Assembly: GCA_964057225.1 (NCBI GenBank)
Contig: OZ059897.1
Coordinates: 17,236,001-17,300,000, forward strand
Source: Auanema rhodensis
Taxonomy: Eukaryota; Nematoda; Chromadorea; Rhabditida; Rhabditidae
Length of the DNA stretch: 64,000 nucleotides
Direction of reading: 5' to 3'
A program made the translations under genes and the position numbers. A model generated the notes under the pieces. It was given only the letters and a program-made list of their open reading frames with translations. It made no database searches and was not told where the DNA came from. This document shows positions 11,597 through 23,908 of the stretch, piece by piece; positions within the stretch are counted from its first letter, which is position 1, and each line of letters opens with the position of its first letter.

Positions 11597-13707
11597 GTTA
11601 CCATGCATCAATATCAATAAAATATTGTTTTTAGACTAATATGGACTCGGGGATTCTAATTTTGAAAACCGCATCTCTTTATCTTTCACGGGAAGCGAGT
11701 TTCATACCAAGTGCACATCACGTGTACATTTAATTAGCATAAATTAAAGTTCACGTAAATTTCAAAGTCATGGTTACCATGCACCAATATCAATGAAAAT
11801 TTCTTTTTAGACTAATATGGACTTGGGGAATCTAATTTTGAAAACCGCATCTCTTTATCTTTCACGGGAAGCGAGTTTCATACCAAGTGCACATCACGTG
11901 TACATTTAATTAGCATAAATTAAAGTTCACGTAAATTTCAAAGTCATGGTTACCATGCACCAATATCAATGAAAATTTGTTTTTAGACTAATATGGACAT
12001 GGGGAATCTAATTTTAAAAACCGCATCTCTTTATCTTTCACGGGAAGCGAGTTTCATACAAGTGCACATCACGTGTACATTTAATTAGAATAAATTGAAG
12101 TTCACGTAAATTTCAAAGTCATGGTTACCATGCACCAATATCAATAAAAAATTGTTTTTAGACTAAGATGGACATGGGGAATCTAATTTTGAAAACCGCA
12201 TCTCTTTATCTTTCACGGGAAGCGAGTTACATACCAAGGGCACATCACGTGTACATTTAATTAGCATAAATTGAAGTTCACGTAAATTTCAAAGTCATGG
12301 TTACCATGCATCAATATCAATAAAATATTGTTTTTAGACTAATATGGACATGGGGAATCTAATTTTGAAAACCGCATCTCTTTATCTTTCATGGGAAGCG
12401 AGTTACATACCGAGTGCTCATCACGTGTACATTTAATTAGCATAAATTAAAGTTCACGTAAATTTCAAAGTCATGGTTACCATGCATCAATATCAATAAA
12501 AATTTGGTTTTAGACTAATATGGATATGGGGAATCTAATTGTGAAAACCGCATCTCTTTATCTTTCACGGGAAGCGAGTTTCATACCAAGGGCACATCAC
12601 GTGTACATTTAATTAGCATAAATTGAAGTTCACGTAAATTTCAAAGTCATGGTTACCATGCATCAATATCAATAAAATATTGTTTTTAGACTAATATGGA
12701 CATGGGGAATCTAATTTTGAAAACCGCATCTCTTTATCTTTCATGGGAAGCGAGTTACATACCGAGTGCTCATCACGTGTACATTTAATTAGCATAAATT
12801 AAAGTTCACGTAAATTTCAAAGTCATGGTTACCATGCATCAATATCAATAAAAATTTGGTTTTAGACTAATATGGATATGGGGAATCTAATTGTGAAAAC
12901 CGCATCTCTTTATCTTTCACGGGAAGCGAGTTTCATACCAAGTGCACATCACGTGTACATTTAATTAGCATAAATTAAAGTTCACGTAAATTTCAAAATC
13001 ATGGTTACCATGCACCAATATCAATAAAAATTTGTTTTCAGACTAATATGGACATGGGGAATCTAATTTTGAAAACCGCATCTCTTCATCTTTCACGGGA
13101 AGCGAGTTACATACCAAGTACACATCGCGTGTACATTTTATTAGCATAAATTGAAGTTCACGTAAATTTCAAAGTCATGGTTACCATGCATCAATATCAA
13201 TAAAATATTGTTTTTAGACTAATATGGACTTGGGGAATCTAATTTTGAGAACCGCATCTCTTTATCTTTCACGGGAAGCGAGTATCATACCAAGTGCACA
13301 TCACGTGTACATTTAATTAGCATAAATTAAAGTTCACGTAAATTTCAAAATCATGGTTACCATGCACCAATATCAATAAAAATTTGTTTTTAGACTAATA
13401 TGGATATGGGGAATCTAATTTTGAAAACCGCATCTCTTCATCTTTCACGGGAAGCGAGTTACATACCAAGTACACATCACGTGTAAATTTAATTAGCATA
13501 AATTAAAGTTCACGTAAATTTCAAAGTCATGGTTACCATGCATCAATATCAATAAAAATTTGTATTCAGACTAATATGGACATGGGGAATCTAATTTTAA
13601 AAACCGCATCTCTTTATCTTTCACGGGAAGCGAGTTTCATACCAAGTGCACATCACGTGTACATTTAATTAGCATAAATTAAAGTTCACGTAAATTTCAA
13701 AATCATG

Positions 13708-13883
13708 GTTACCATGCACCAATATCAATAAAAATTTGTTTTCAGAATAATATGGACATGGGGAATCTAATTTTGAAAACCGCATCTCTTCATCTTTCAC
13801 GGGAAGCGAGTTACATACCAAGTACACATCACGTGTACATTTAATTAGCATAAATTAAAGTTCACGTAAATTTCAAAGTCATG
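13708..13883. repeat. Exemplar E monomer, opens a chance minus-strand frame
   Basis: E carries cagaataat in place of cagactaat. On the minus strand this turns a TAG stop into TAT-TCT-type sense codons and leaves a 60-codon open frame (minus strand, 13851 down to 13669). The frame is longer than one monomer, and 176 is not a multiple of 3. I find no coding support, and the same 60 codons recur wherever an E monomer occurs. Confidence 0.8.
13822..13838. other. 17-bp dyad GTACAC-ATCAC-GTGTAC (exemplar in E)
   Basis: Six-base arms, perfectly inverted around a five-base centre that contains part of CACGTG. E and several B monomers have this strong form. Most other monomers have GTGCAC as the left arm, with one mismatch per arm. 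D monomers keep the arms but have ATCGC in the centre. Confidence 0.7.
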
Positions 13884-14235
13884 GTTACCATGCACCAATA
13901 TCAATAAAAAATTGTTTTTAGACTAAGATGGACATGGGGAATCTAATTTTGAAAACCGCATCTTTTCATCTTTCACGGGAAGCGAGTTACATACCGAGTG
14001 CACATCGCGTGTACATTTAATTAGCATAAATTAAAGTTCACGTAAATTTCAAAGTCATGGTTACCATGCATCAATATCAATAAAATATTGTTTTTAGACT
14101 AATATGGACTCGGGGATTCTAATTTTGAAAACCGCATCTCTTTATCTTTCACGGGAAGCGAGTTTCATACCAAGTGCACATCACGTGTACATTTAATTAG
14201 CATAAATTAAAGTTCACGTAAATTTCAAAGTCATG

Positions 14236-14409
14236 GTTACCATGCACCAATATCAATGAAAATTTCTTTTTAGACTAATATGGACTTGGGGAATCTAATT
14301 TTGAAAACCGCATCTCTTTATCTTTCACGGGAAGCGAGTTTCATACCAAGTGCACATCACGTGTACATTTAATTAGCAAAATTGAAGTTCACGTAAATTT
14401 AAAATCATG
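14236..14409. repeat. Shortest monomer, 174 bp
   Basis: A C monomer with the usual one-base-short tail (tttaaaatcat) and an extra missing T in agcataaattg. All other C monomers of this kind are 175 bp. Confidence 0.85.
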
Positions 14410-14585
14410 GTTACCATGCACCAATATCAATAAAAATTTGTTTTTAGACTAATATGGACATGGGGAATCTAATTTTGAAAACCGCATCTCTTTATCTTTC
14501 ACGGGAAGCGAGTTACATACCGAGTGCACATCACGTGTACATTTAATTAGCATAAATTAAAGTTCACGTAAATTTCAAAGTCATG

Positions 14586-15640
14586 GTTACCATGCATCAA
14601 TATCAATAAAAATTTGTATTCAGACTAATATGGACATGGGGAATCTAATTTTAAAAACCGCATCTCTTTATCTTTCACGGGAAGCGAGTTTCATACCAAG
14701 TGCACATCACGTGTACATTTAATTAGCATAAATTAAAGTTCACGTAAATTTCAAAATCATGGTTACCATGCACCAATATCAATAAAAATTTGTTTTCAGA
14801 ATAATATGGACATGGGGAATCTAATTTTGAAAACCGCATCTCTTCATCTTTCACGGGAAGCGAGTTACATACCAAGTACACATCACGTGTACATTTAATT
14901 AGCATAAATTAAAGTTCACGTAAATTTCAAAGTCATGGTTACCATGCACCAATATCAATAAAAAATTGTTTTTAGACTAAGATGGACATGGGGAATCTAA
15001 TTTTGAAAACCGCATCTTTTCATCTTTCACGGGAAGCGAGTTACATACCGAGTGCACATCGCGTGTACATTTAATTAGCATAAATTAAAGTTCACGTAAA
15101 TTTCAAAGTCATGGTTACCATGCATCAATATCAATAAAATATTGTTTTTAGACTAATATGGACTCGGGGATTCTAATTTTGAAAACCGCATCTCTTTATC
15201 TTTCACGGGAAGCGAGTTTCATACCAAGTGCACATCACGTGTACATTTAATTAGCATAAATTAAAGTTCACGTAAATTTCAAAGTCATGGTTACCATGCA
15301 CCAATATCAATGAAAATTTCTTTTTAGACTAATATGGACTTGGGGAATCTAATTTTGAAAACCGCATCTCTTTATCTTTCACGGGAAGCGAGTTTCATAC
15401 CAAGTGCACATCACGTGTACATTTAATTAGCATAAATTGAAGTTCACGTAAATTTAAAATCATGGTTACCATGCACCAATATCAATAAAAATTTGTTTTT
15501 AGACTAATATAGACATGGGGAATCTAATTTTGAAAACCGCATCTCTTTATCTTTCACGGGAAGCGAGTTACATACCGAGTGCACATCACGTGTACATTTA
15601 ATTAGCATAAATTAAAGTTCACGTAAATTTCAAAGTCATG
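14586..15640. repeat. 6-monomer core K-E-L-A'-C-Ba (1055 bp)
   Basis: Same five leading monomers as the preceding unit, but the last monomer has atagacatgg instead of atggacatgg. It is followed by the M-D-F-H-D-G extension (15641-16696), so 13532-16696 forms an 18-monomer unit. Confidence 0.87.
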
Positions 15641-15992
15641 GTTACCATGCACCAATATCAATGAAAATTTGTTTTTAGACTAATATGGACATGGGGAATC
15701 TAATTTTAAAAACCGCATCTCTTTATCTTTCACGGGAAGCGAGTTATATACCAAGGGCACATCACGTGTACATTTAATTAGCATAAATTAAAGTTCACGT
15801 AAATTTCAAAGTCATGGTTACCATGCACCAATATCAATAAAAATTTGTTTTCAGACTAATATGGACATGGGGAATCTAATTTTGAAAACCGCATCTCTTC
15901 ATCTTTCACGGGAAGCGAGTTACATACCAAGTACACATCGCGTGTACATTTAATTAGCATAAATTGAAGTTCACGTGAATTTCAAAGTCATG

Positions 15993-18983
15993 GTTACCAT
16001 GCACCAATATGAATAAAAATTTGTTTTTAGACTAATGTGGACATGGGAAATCTAATTTTGAAAACCGCATCTCTTTATCTTTCACGGGAAGCGAGATACA
16101 TACCGAGTGCACATCGCGTGTACATTTAATTAGCATAAATTAAAGTTCACGTAAATTTCAAAGTCATGGTTGCCATGCACCAATATCAATAAAAATTTGG
16201 TTTTAGACTAATATGGATATGGGGAATCTAATTGTGAAAACCGCATCTCTTTATCTTTCACGGGAAGCGAGTTTCATACCAAGTGCACATCACGTGTACA
16301 TTTAATTAGCATAAATTAAAGTTCACGTAAATTTCAAAATCATGGTTACCATGCACCAATATCAATAAAAATTTGTTTTCAGACTAATATGGACATGGGG
16401 AATCTAATTTTGAAAACCGCATCTCTTCATCTTTCACGGGAAGCGAGTTACATACCAAGTACACATCGCGTGTACATTTTATTAGCATAAATTGAAGTTC
16501 ACGTGAATTTCAAAGTCATGGTTACCATGCACCAATATGAATAAGAATTTGTTTTTAGACTAATGTGGACATGGGGAATCTAATTTTGAAAACCGCATCT
16601 CTTTATCTTTCACGGGACGCGAGTTTCATACCAAGTGCACATCACGTGTACATTTAATTAGCATAAATTAAAGTTCACGTAAATTTCAAAGTCATGGTTA
16701 CCATGCACCAATATTAATAAAATATTGTTTTTAGACTAATATGGACTTGGGGAATCTAATTTTGAAAACCGCATCTCTTTATCTTTCACGGGAAGCGAGT
16801 TTCATACCAAGTGCACATCACGTGTACATTTAATTAGCATAAATTAAAGTTCACGTAAATTTCGAAGTCATGGTTACCATGCACTAATATCAATGAAAAT
16901 TTGGTTTTAGACTAATATGGACATGGGGAATCTAATTTTGAAAACCGCATCTTTTCATCTTTCACGGGAAGCGAGTTACATACCGAGTGCACATCGCGTG
17001 TACATTTAATTAGCATAAATTAAAGTTCACGTAAATTTCAAAGTCATGGTTACCATGCATCAATATCAATAAAATATTGTTTTTAGACTAATATGGACTC
17101 GGGGATTCTAATTTTGAAAACCGCATCTCTTTATCTTTCACGGGAAGCGAGTTTCATACCAAGTGCACATCACGTGTACATTTAATTAGCATAAATTAAA
17201 GTTCACGTAAATTTCAAAGTCATGGTTACCATGCACCAATATCAATGAAAATTTCTTTTTAGACTAATATGGACTTGGGGAATCTAATTTTGAAAACCGC
17301 ATCTCTTTATCTTTCACGGGAAGCGAGTTTCATACCAAGTGCACATCACGTGTACATTTAATTAGCATAAATTGAAGTTCACGTAAATTTAAAATCATGG
17401 TTACCATGCACCAATATCAATAAAAATTTGTTTTTAGACTAATGTGGACATGGGAAATCTAATTTTGAAAACCGCATCTCTTTATCTTTCACGGGAAGCG
17501 AGTTTCATACCAAGTGCACATCACGTGTACATTTAATTAGCATAAATTAAAGTTCACGTAAATTTCAAAATCATGGTTACCATGCACCAATATCAATAAA
17601 AATTTGTTTTCAGACTAATATGGACATGGGGAATCTAATTTTGAAAACCGCATCTCTTCATCTTTCACGGGAAGCGAGTTACATACCAAGTACACATCGC
17701 GTGTACATTTAATTAGCATAAATTGAAGTTCACGTGAATTTCAAAGTCATGGTTACCATGCACCAATATGAATAAAAATTTGTTTTTAGACTAATGTGGA
17801 CATGGGAAATCTAATTTTGAAAACCGCATCTCTTTATCTTTCACGGGAAGCGAGATACATACCGAGTGCACATCGCGTGTACATTTAATTAGCATAAATT
17901 AAAGTTCACGTAAATTTCAAAGTCATGGTTGCCATGCACCAATATCAATAAAAATTTGGTTTTAGACTAATATGGATATGGGGAATCTAATTGTGAAAAC
18001 CGCATCTCTTTATCTTTCACGGGAAGCGAGTTTCATACCAAGTGCACATCACGTGTACATTTAATTAGCATAAATTAAAGTTCACGTAAATTTCAAAATC
18101 ATGGTTACCATGCACCAATATCAATAAAAATTTGTTTTCAGACTAATATGGACATGGGGAATCTAATTTTGAAAACCGCATCTCTTCATCTTTCACGGGA
18201 AGCGAGTTACATACCAAGTACACATCGCGTGTACATTTTATTAGCATAAATTGAAGTTCACGTGAATTTCAAAGTCATGGTTACCATGCACCAATATGAA
18301 TAAGAATTTGTTTTTAGACTAATGTGGACATGGGGAATCTAATTTTGAAAACCGCATCTCTTTATCTTTCACGGGACGCGAGTTTCATACCAAGTGCACA
18401 TCACGTGTACATTTAATTAGCATAAATTAAAGTTCACGTAAATTTCAAAGTCATGGTTACCATGCACCAATATTAATAAAATATTGTTTTTAGACTAATA
18501 TGGACTTGGGGAATCTAATTTTGAAAACCGCATCTCTTTATCTTTCACGGGAAGCGAGTTTCATACCAAGTGCACATCACGTGTACATTTAATTAGCATA
18601 AATTAAAGTTCACGTAAATTTCGAAGTCATGGTTACCATGCACTAATATCAATGAAAATTTGGTTTTAGACTAATATGGACATGGGGAATCTAATTTTGA
18701 AAACCGCATCTTTTCATCTTTCACGGGAAGCGAGTTACATACCGAGTGCACATCGCGTGTACATTTAATTAGCATAAATTAAAGTTCACGTAAATTTCAA
18801 AGTCATGGTTACCATGCATCAATATCAATAAAATATTGTTTTTAGACTAATATGGACTCGGGGATTCTAATTTTGAAAACCGCATCTCTTTATCTTTCAC
18901 GGGAAGCGAGTTTCATACCAAGTGCACATCACGTGTACATTTAATTAGCATAAATTAAAGTTCACGTAAATTTCAAAGTCATG
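15993..18983. repeat. 10-monomer tandem duplication F-H-D-G-I-J-A'-C-(B/F)-D, 1759-bp period
   Basis: The first copy is 15993-17751. The second starts at 17752 and stays in step for seven monomers (F H D G I J A'), then switches to B-M-L at 18984. The join is a mosaic monomer at 17400-17575. The unduplicated version of the series is seen at 30767-32173, where F-H-D-G-I-J-A'-C-B runs once. Confidence 0.82.
17400..17575. repeat. Mosaic monomer B/F/H at the 10-mer duplication join
   Basis: B head (ataaaaatttgtttttag), then F middle (actaatgtggacatgggaaatc), then an H-type tail (gagtttcataccaag, aaaatcatgg). It sits where the 10-monomer tandem duplication re-enters the D-F-H series. Confidence 0.75.
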
Positions 18984-20742
18984 GTTACCATGCACCAATA
19001 TCAATAAAAATTTGTTTTTAGACTAATATGGACATGGGGAATCTAATTTTGAAAACCGCATCTCTTTATCTTTCACGGGAAGCAAGTTACATACCGAGTG
19101 CACATCACGTGTACATTTAATTAGCATAAATTAAAGTTCACGTAAATTTCAAAGTCATGGTTACCATGCACCAATATCAATGAAAATTTGTTTTTAGACT
19201 AATATGGACATGGGGAATCTAATTTTAAAAACCGCATCTCTTTATCTTTCACGGGAAGCGAGTTTCATACAAGTGCACATCACGTGTACATTTAATTAGA
19301 ATAAATTGAAGTTCACGTAAATTTCAAAGTCATGGTTACCATGCACCAATATCAATAAAAAATTGTTTTTAGACTAAGATGGACATGGGGAATCTAATTT
19401 TGAAAACCGCATCTCTTTATCTTTCACGGGAAGCGAGTTACATACCAAGGGCACATCACGTGTACATTTAATTAGCATAAATTGAAGTTCACGTAAATTT
19501 CAAAGTCATGGTTACCATGCATCAATATCAATAAAATATTGTTTTTAGACTAATATGGACATGGGGAATCTAATTTTGAAAACCGCATCTCTTTATCTTT
19601 CATGGGAAGCGAGTTACATACCGAGTGCTCATCACGTGTACATTTAATTAGCATAAATTAAAGTTCACGTAAATTTCAAAGTCATGGTTACCATGCATCA
19701 ATATCAATAAAAATTTGGTTTTAGACTAATATGGATATGGGGAATCTAATTGTGAAAACCGCATCTCTTTATCTTTCACGGGAAGCGAGTTTCATACCAA
19801 GGGCACATCACGTGTACATTTAATTAGCATAAATTGAAGTTCACGTAAATTTCAAAGTCATGGTTACCATGCATCAATATCAATAAAATATTGTTTTTAG
19901 ACTAATATGGACATGGGGAATCTAATTTTGAAAACCGCATCTCTTTATCTTTCATGGGAAGCGAGTTACATACCGAGTGCTCATCACGTGTACATTTAAT
20001 TAGCATAAATTAAAGTTCACGTAAATTTCAAAGTCATGGTTACCATGCATCAATATCAATAAAAATTTGGTTTTAGACTAATATGGATATGGGGAATCTA
20101 ATTGTGAAAACCGCATCTCTTTATCTTTCACGGGAAGCGAGTTTCATACCAAGTGCACATCACGTGTACATTTAATTAGCATAAATTAAAGTTCACGTAA
20201 ATTTCAAAATCATGGTTACCATGCACCAATATCAATAAAAATTTGTTTTCAGACTAATATGGACATGGGGAATCTAATTTTGAAAACCGCATCTCTTCAT
20301 CTTTCACGGGAAGCGAGTTACATACCAAGTACACATCGCGTGTACATTTTATTAGCATAAATTGAAGTTCACGTAAATTTCAAAGTCATGGTTACCATGC
20401 ATCAATATCAATAAAATATTGTTTTTAGACTAATATGGACTTGGGGAATCTAATTTTGAGAACCGCATCTCTTTATCTTTCACGGGAAGCGAGTATCATA
20501 CCAAGTGCACATCACGTGTACATTTAATTAGCATAAATTAAAGTTCACGTAAATTTCAAAATCATGGTTACCATGCACCAATATCAATAAAAATTTGTTT
20601 TTAGACTAATATGGATATGGGGAATCTAATTTTGAAAACCGCATCTCTTCATCTTTCACGGGAAGCGAGTTACATACCAAGTACACATCACGTGTAAATT
20701 TAATTAGCATAAATTAAAGTTCACGTAAATTTCAAAGTCATG

Positions 20743-21797
20743 GTTACCATGCATCAATATCAATAAAAATTTGTATTCAGACTAATATGGACATGGGGAA
20801 TCTAATTTTAAAAACCGCATCTCTTTATCTTTCACGGGAAGCGAGTTTCATACCAAGTGCACATCACGTGTACATTTAATTAGCATAAATTAAAGTTCAC
20901 GTAAATTTCAAAATCATGGTTACCATGCACCAATATCAATAAAAATTTGTTTTCAGAATAATATGGACATGGGGAATCTAATTTTGAAAACCGCATCTCT
21001 TCATCTTTCACGGGAAGCGAGTTACATACCAAGTACACATCACGTGTACATTTAATTAGCATAAATTAAAGTTCACGTAAATTTCAAAGTCATGGTTACC
21101 ATGCACCAATATCAATAAAAAATTGTTTTTAGACTAAGATGGACATGGGGAATCTAATTTTGAAAACCGCATCTTTTCATCTTTCACGGGAAGCGAGTTA
21201 CATACCGAGTGCACATCGCGTGTACATTTAATTAGCATAAATTAAAGTTCACGTAAATTTCAAAGTCATGGTTACCATGCATCAATATCAATAAAATATT
21301 GTTTTTAGACTAATATGGACTCGGGGATTCTAATTTTGAAAACCGCATCTCTTTATCTTTCACGGGAAGCGAGTTTCATACCAAGTGCACATCACGTGTA
21401 CATTTAATTAGCATAAATTAAAGTTCACGTAAATTTCAAAGTCATGGTTACCATGCACCAATATCAATGAAAATTTCTTTTTAGACTAATATGGACTTGG
21501 GGAATCTAATTTTGAAAACCGCATCTCTTTATCTTTCACGGGAAGCGAGTTTCATACCAAGTGCACATCACGTGTACATTTAATTAGCATAAATTGAAGT
21601 TCACGTAAATTTAAAATCATGGTTACCATGCATCAATATCAATAAAAATTTGTATTCAGACTAATATGGACATGGGGAATCTAATTTTAAAAACCGCATC
21701 TCTTTATCTTTCACGGGAAGCGAGTTTCATACCAAGTGCACATCACGTGTACATTTAATTAGCATAAATTAAAGTTCACGTAAATTTCAAAGTCATG
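20743..21797. repeat. 6-monomer core with final B replaced by K (1055 bp)
   Basis: K-E-L-A'-C then a K monomer (21622-21797) in the slot where other cores have Bg. The length of the unit is unchanged, so this is a replacement and not an insertion or deletion. It is followed by the Ba core at 21798. Confidence 0.83.
21622..21797. repeat. K monomer replacing Bg (conversion-like)
   Basis: Where the duplicate copy has Bg (14410-14585), this copy has a full K monomer (gcatcaatatc, tttgtattcag, taaaaacc) next to the authentic K at 21798. Total length is unchanged at 176 bp. Confidence 0.78.
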
Positions 21798-23908
21798 GTT
21801 ACCATGCATCAATATCAATAAAAATTTGTATTCAGACTAATATGGACATGGGGAATCTAATTTTAAAAACCGCATCTCTTTATCTTTCACGGGAAGCGAG
21901 TTTCATACCAAGTGCACATCACGTGTACATTTAATTAGCATAAATTAAAGTTCACGTAAATTTCAAAATCATGGTTACCATGCACCAATATCAATAAAAA
22001 TTTGTTTTCAGAATAATATGGACATGGGGAATCTAATTTTGAAAACCGCATCTCTTCATCTTTCACGGGAAGCGAGTTACATACCAAGTACACATCACGT
22101 GTACATTTAATTAGCATAAATTAAAGTTCACGTAAATTTCAAAGTCATGGTTACCATGCACCAATATCAATAAAAAATTGTTTTTAGACTAAGATGGACA
22201 TGGGGAATCTAATTTTGAAAACCGCATCTTTTCATCTTTCACGGGAAGCGAGTTACATACCGAGTGCACATCGCGTGTACATTTAATTAGCATAAATTAA
22301 AGTTCACGTAAATTTCAAAGTCATGGTTACCATGCATCAATATCAATAAAATATTGTTTTTAGACTAATATGGACTCGGGGATTCTAATTTTGAAAACCG
22401 CATCTCTTTATCTTTCACGGGAAGCGAGTTTCATACCAAGTGCACATCACGTGTACATTTAATTAGCATAAATTAAAGTTCACGTAAATTTCAAAGTCAT
22501 GGTTACCATGCACCAATATCAATGAAAATTTCTTTTTAGACTAATATGGACTTGGGGAATCTAATTTTGAAAACCGCATCTCTTTATCTTTCACGGGAAG
22601 CGAGTTTCATACCAAGTGCACATCACGTGTACATTTAATTAGCATAAATTGAAGTTCACGTAAATTTAAAATCATGGTTACCATGCACCAATATCAATAA
22701 AAATTTGTTTTTAGACTAATATAGACATGGGGAATCTAATTTTGAAAACCGCATCTCTTTATCTTTCACGGGAAGCGAGTTACATACCGAGTGCACATCA
22801 CGTGTACATTTAATTAGCATAAATTAAAGTTCACGTAAATTTCAAAGTCATGGTTACCATGCACCAATATCAATGAAAATTTGTTTTTAGACTAATATGG
22901 ACATGGGGAATCTAATTTTAAAAACCGCATCTCTTTATCTTTCACGGGAAGCGAGTTATATACCAAGGGCACATCACGTGTACATTTAATTAGCATAAAT
23001 TAAAGTTCACGTAAATTTCAAAGTCATGGTTACCATGCACCAATATCAATAAAAATTTGTTTTCAGACTAATATGGACATGGGGAATCTAATTTTGAAAA
23101 CCGCATCTCTTCATCTTTCACGGGAAGCGAGTTACATACCAAGTACACATCGCGTGTACATTTAATTAGCATAAATTGAAGTTCACGTGAATTTCAAAGT
23201 CATGGTTACCATGCACCAATATGAATAAAAATTTGTTTTTAGACTAATGTGGACATGGGAAATCTAATTTTGAAAACCGCATCTCTTTATCTTTCACGGG
23301 AAGCGAGATACATACCGAGTGCACATCGCGTGTACATTTAATTAGCATAAATTAAAGTTCACGTAAATTTCAAAGTCATGGTTGCCATGCACCAATATCA
23401 ATAAAAATTTGGTTTTAGACTAATATGGATATGGGGAATCTAATTGTGAAAACCGCATCTCTTTATCTTTCACGGGAAGCGAGTTTCATACCAAGTGCAC
23501 ATCACGTGTACATTTAATTAGCATAAATTAAAGTTCACGTAAATTTCAAAATCATGGTTACCATGCACCAATATCAATAAAAATTTGTTTTCAGACTAAT
23601 ATGGACATGGGGAATCTAATTTTGAAAACCGCATCTCTTCATCTTTCACGGGAAGCGAGTTACATACCAAGTACACATCGCGTGTACATTTTATTAGCAT
23701 AAATTGAAGTTCACGTGAATTTCAAAGTCATGGTTACCATGCACCAATATGAATAAGAATTTGTTTTTAGACTAATGTGGACATGGGGAATCTAATTTTG
23801 AAAACCGCATCTCTTTATCTTTCACGGGACGCGAGTTTCATACCAAGTGCACATCACGTGTACATTTAATTAGCATAAATTAAAGTTCACGTAAATTTCA
23901 AAGTCATG
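21798..23908. repeat. 12-monomer unit K-E-L-A'-C-Ba + M-D-F-H-D-G (2111 bp)
   Basis: A complete Ba core plus its six-monomer extension. M carries gagttatatacc and aagggcac, H carries attgtgaaaac, the second D carries cattttatt, and G carries cgggacgcgag. Same composition at 14586-16696 and 29360-31470. Confidence 0.87.

Larger units (their letters stand above)
13532..14585. repeat. 6-monomer core K-E-L-A'-C-Bg (1054 bp)
   Basis: First full core unit. K has tttgtattcag with taaaaacc; E has ttttcagaataat; L has ataaaaaattg with aagatgg; A' has actcggggattc; C has tttctttttag with a short tail (tttaaaatcat); Bg has atggacatgg. It is one base short of the other cores because a T is missing in agcataaattg of the C monomer (14236-14409). 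It is followed directly by a Ba-ending core. Confidence 0.87.
12124..16696. repeat. 26-monomer segment, copy 1 of a 7211-bp displaced duplication
   Basis: Order: L A H A H D A B, then K E L A' C Bg, K E L A' C Ba, M D F H D G. The same order occurs at 19335-23908, offset 7211 bases (41 monomers), rising to 7212 after position 14372. The one-base change comes from a single T missing in the C monomer at 14236. The only other clear difference is the thirteenth-to-fourteenth monomer step, where Bg at 14410 corresponds to a K monomer at 21622. The duplicated A-H pair carries catgggaag and gtgctcatcacg. Confidence 0.85.
19335..23908. repeat. 26-monomer segment, copy 2 of the 7211-bp displaced duplication
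   Basis: Matches 12124-16696 monomer for monomer, including the doubled A-H pair (catgggaag), the gagaaccgc change in A at 20391, and cgtgtaaattt in B at 20567. It differs by a K monomer at 21622-21797 where copy 1 has Bg. The trailing M-D-F-H-D-G is followed here by a new K core (23909), whereas copy 1 is followed by I-J, so the duplication ends at that junction. Confidence 0.85.

Noticed and set aside
13669-13851. 60-codon minus-strand open frame, repeated in many E monomers
   Set aside because: It exists because cagaataat removes a stop inside a satellite monomer. It is copied wherever that monomer is copied, spans a monomer junction, and shows no domain, signal or codon pattern of a real protein.
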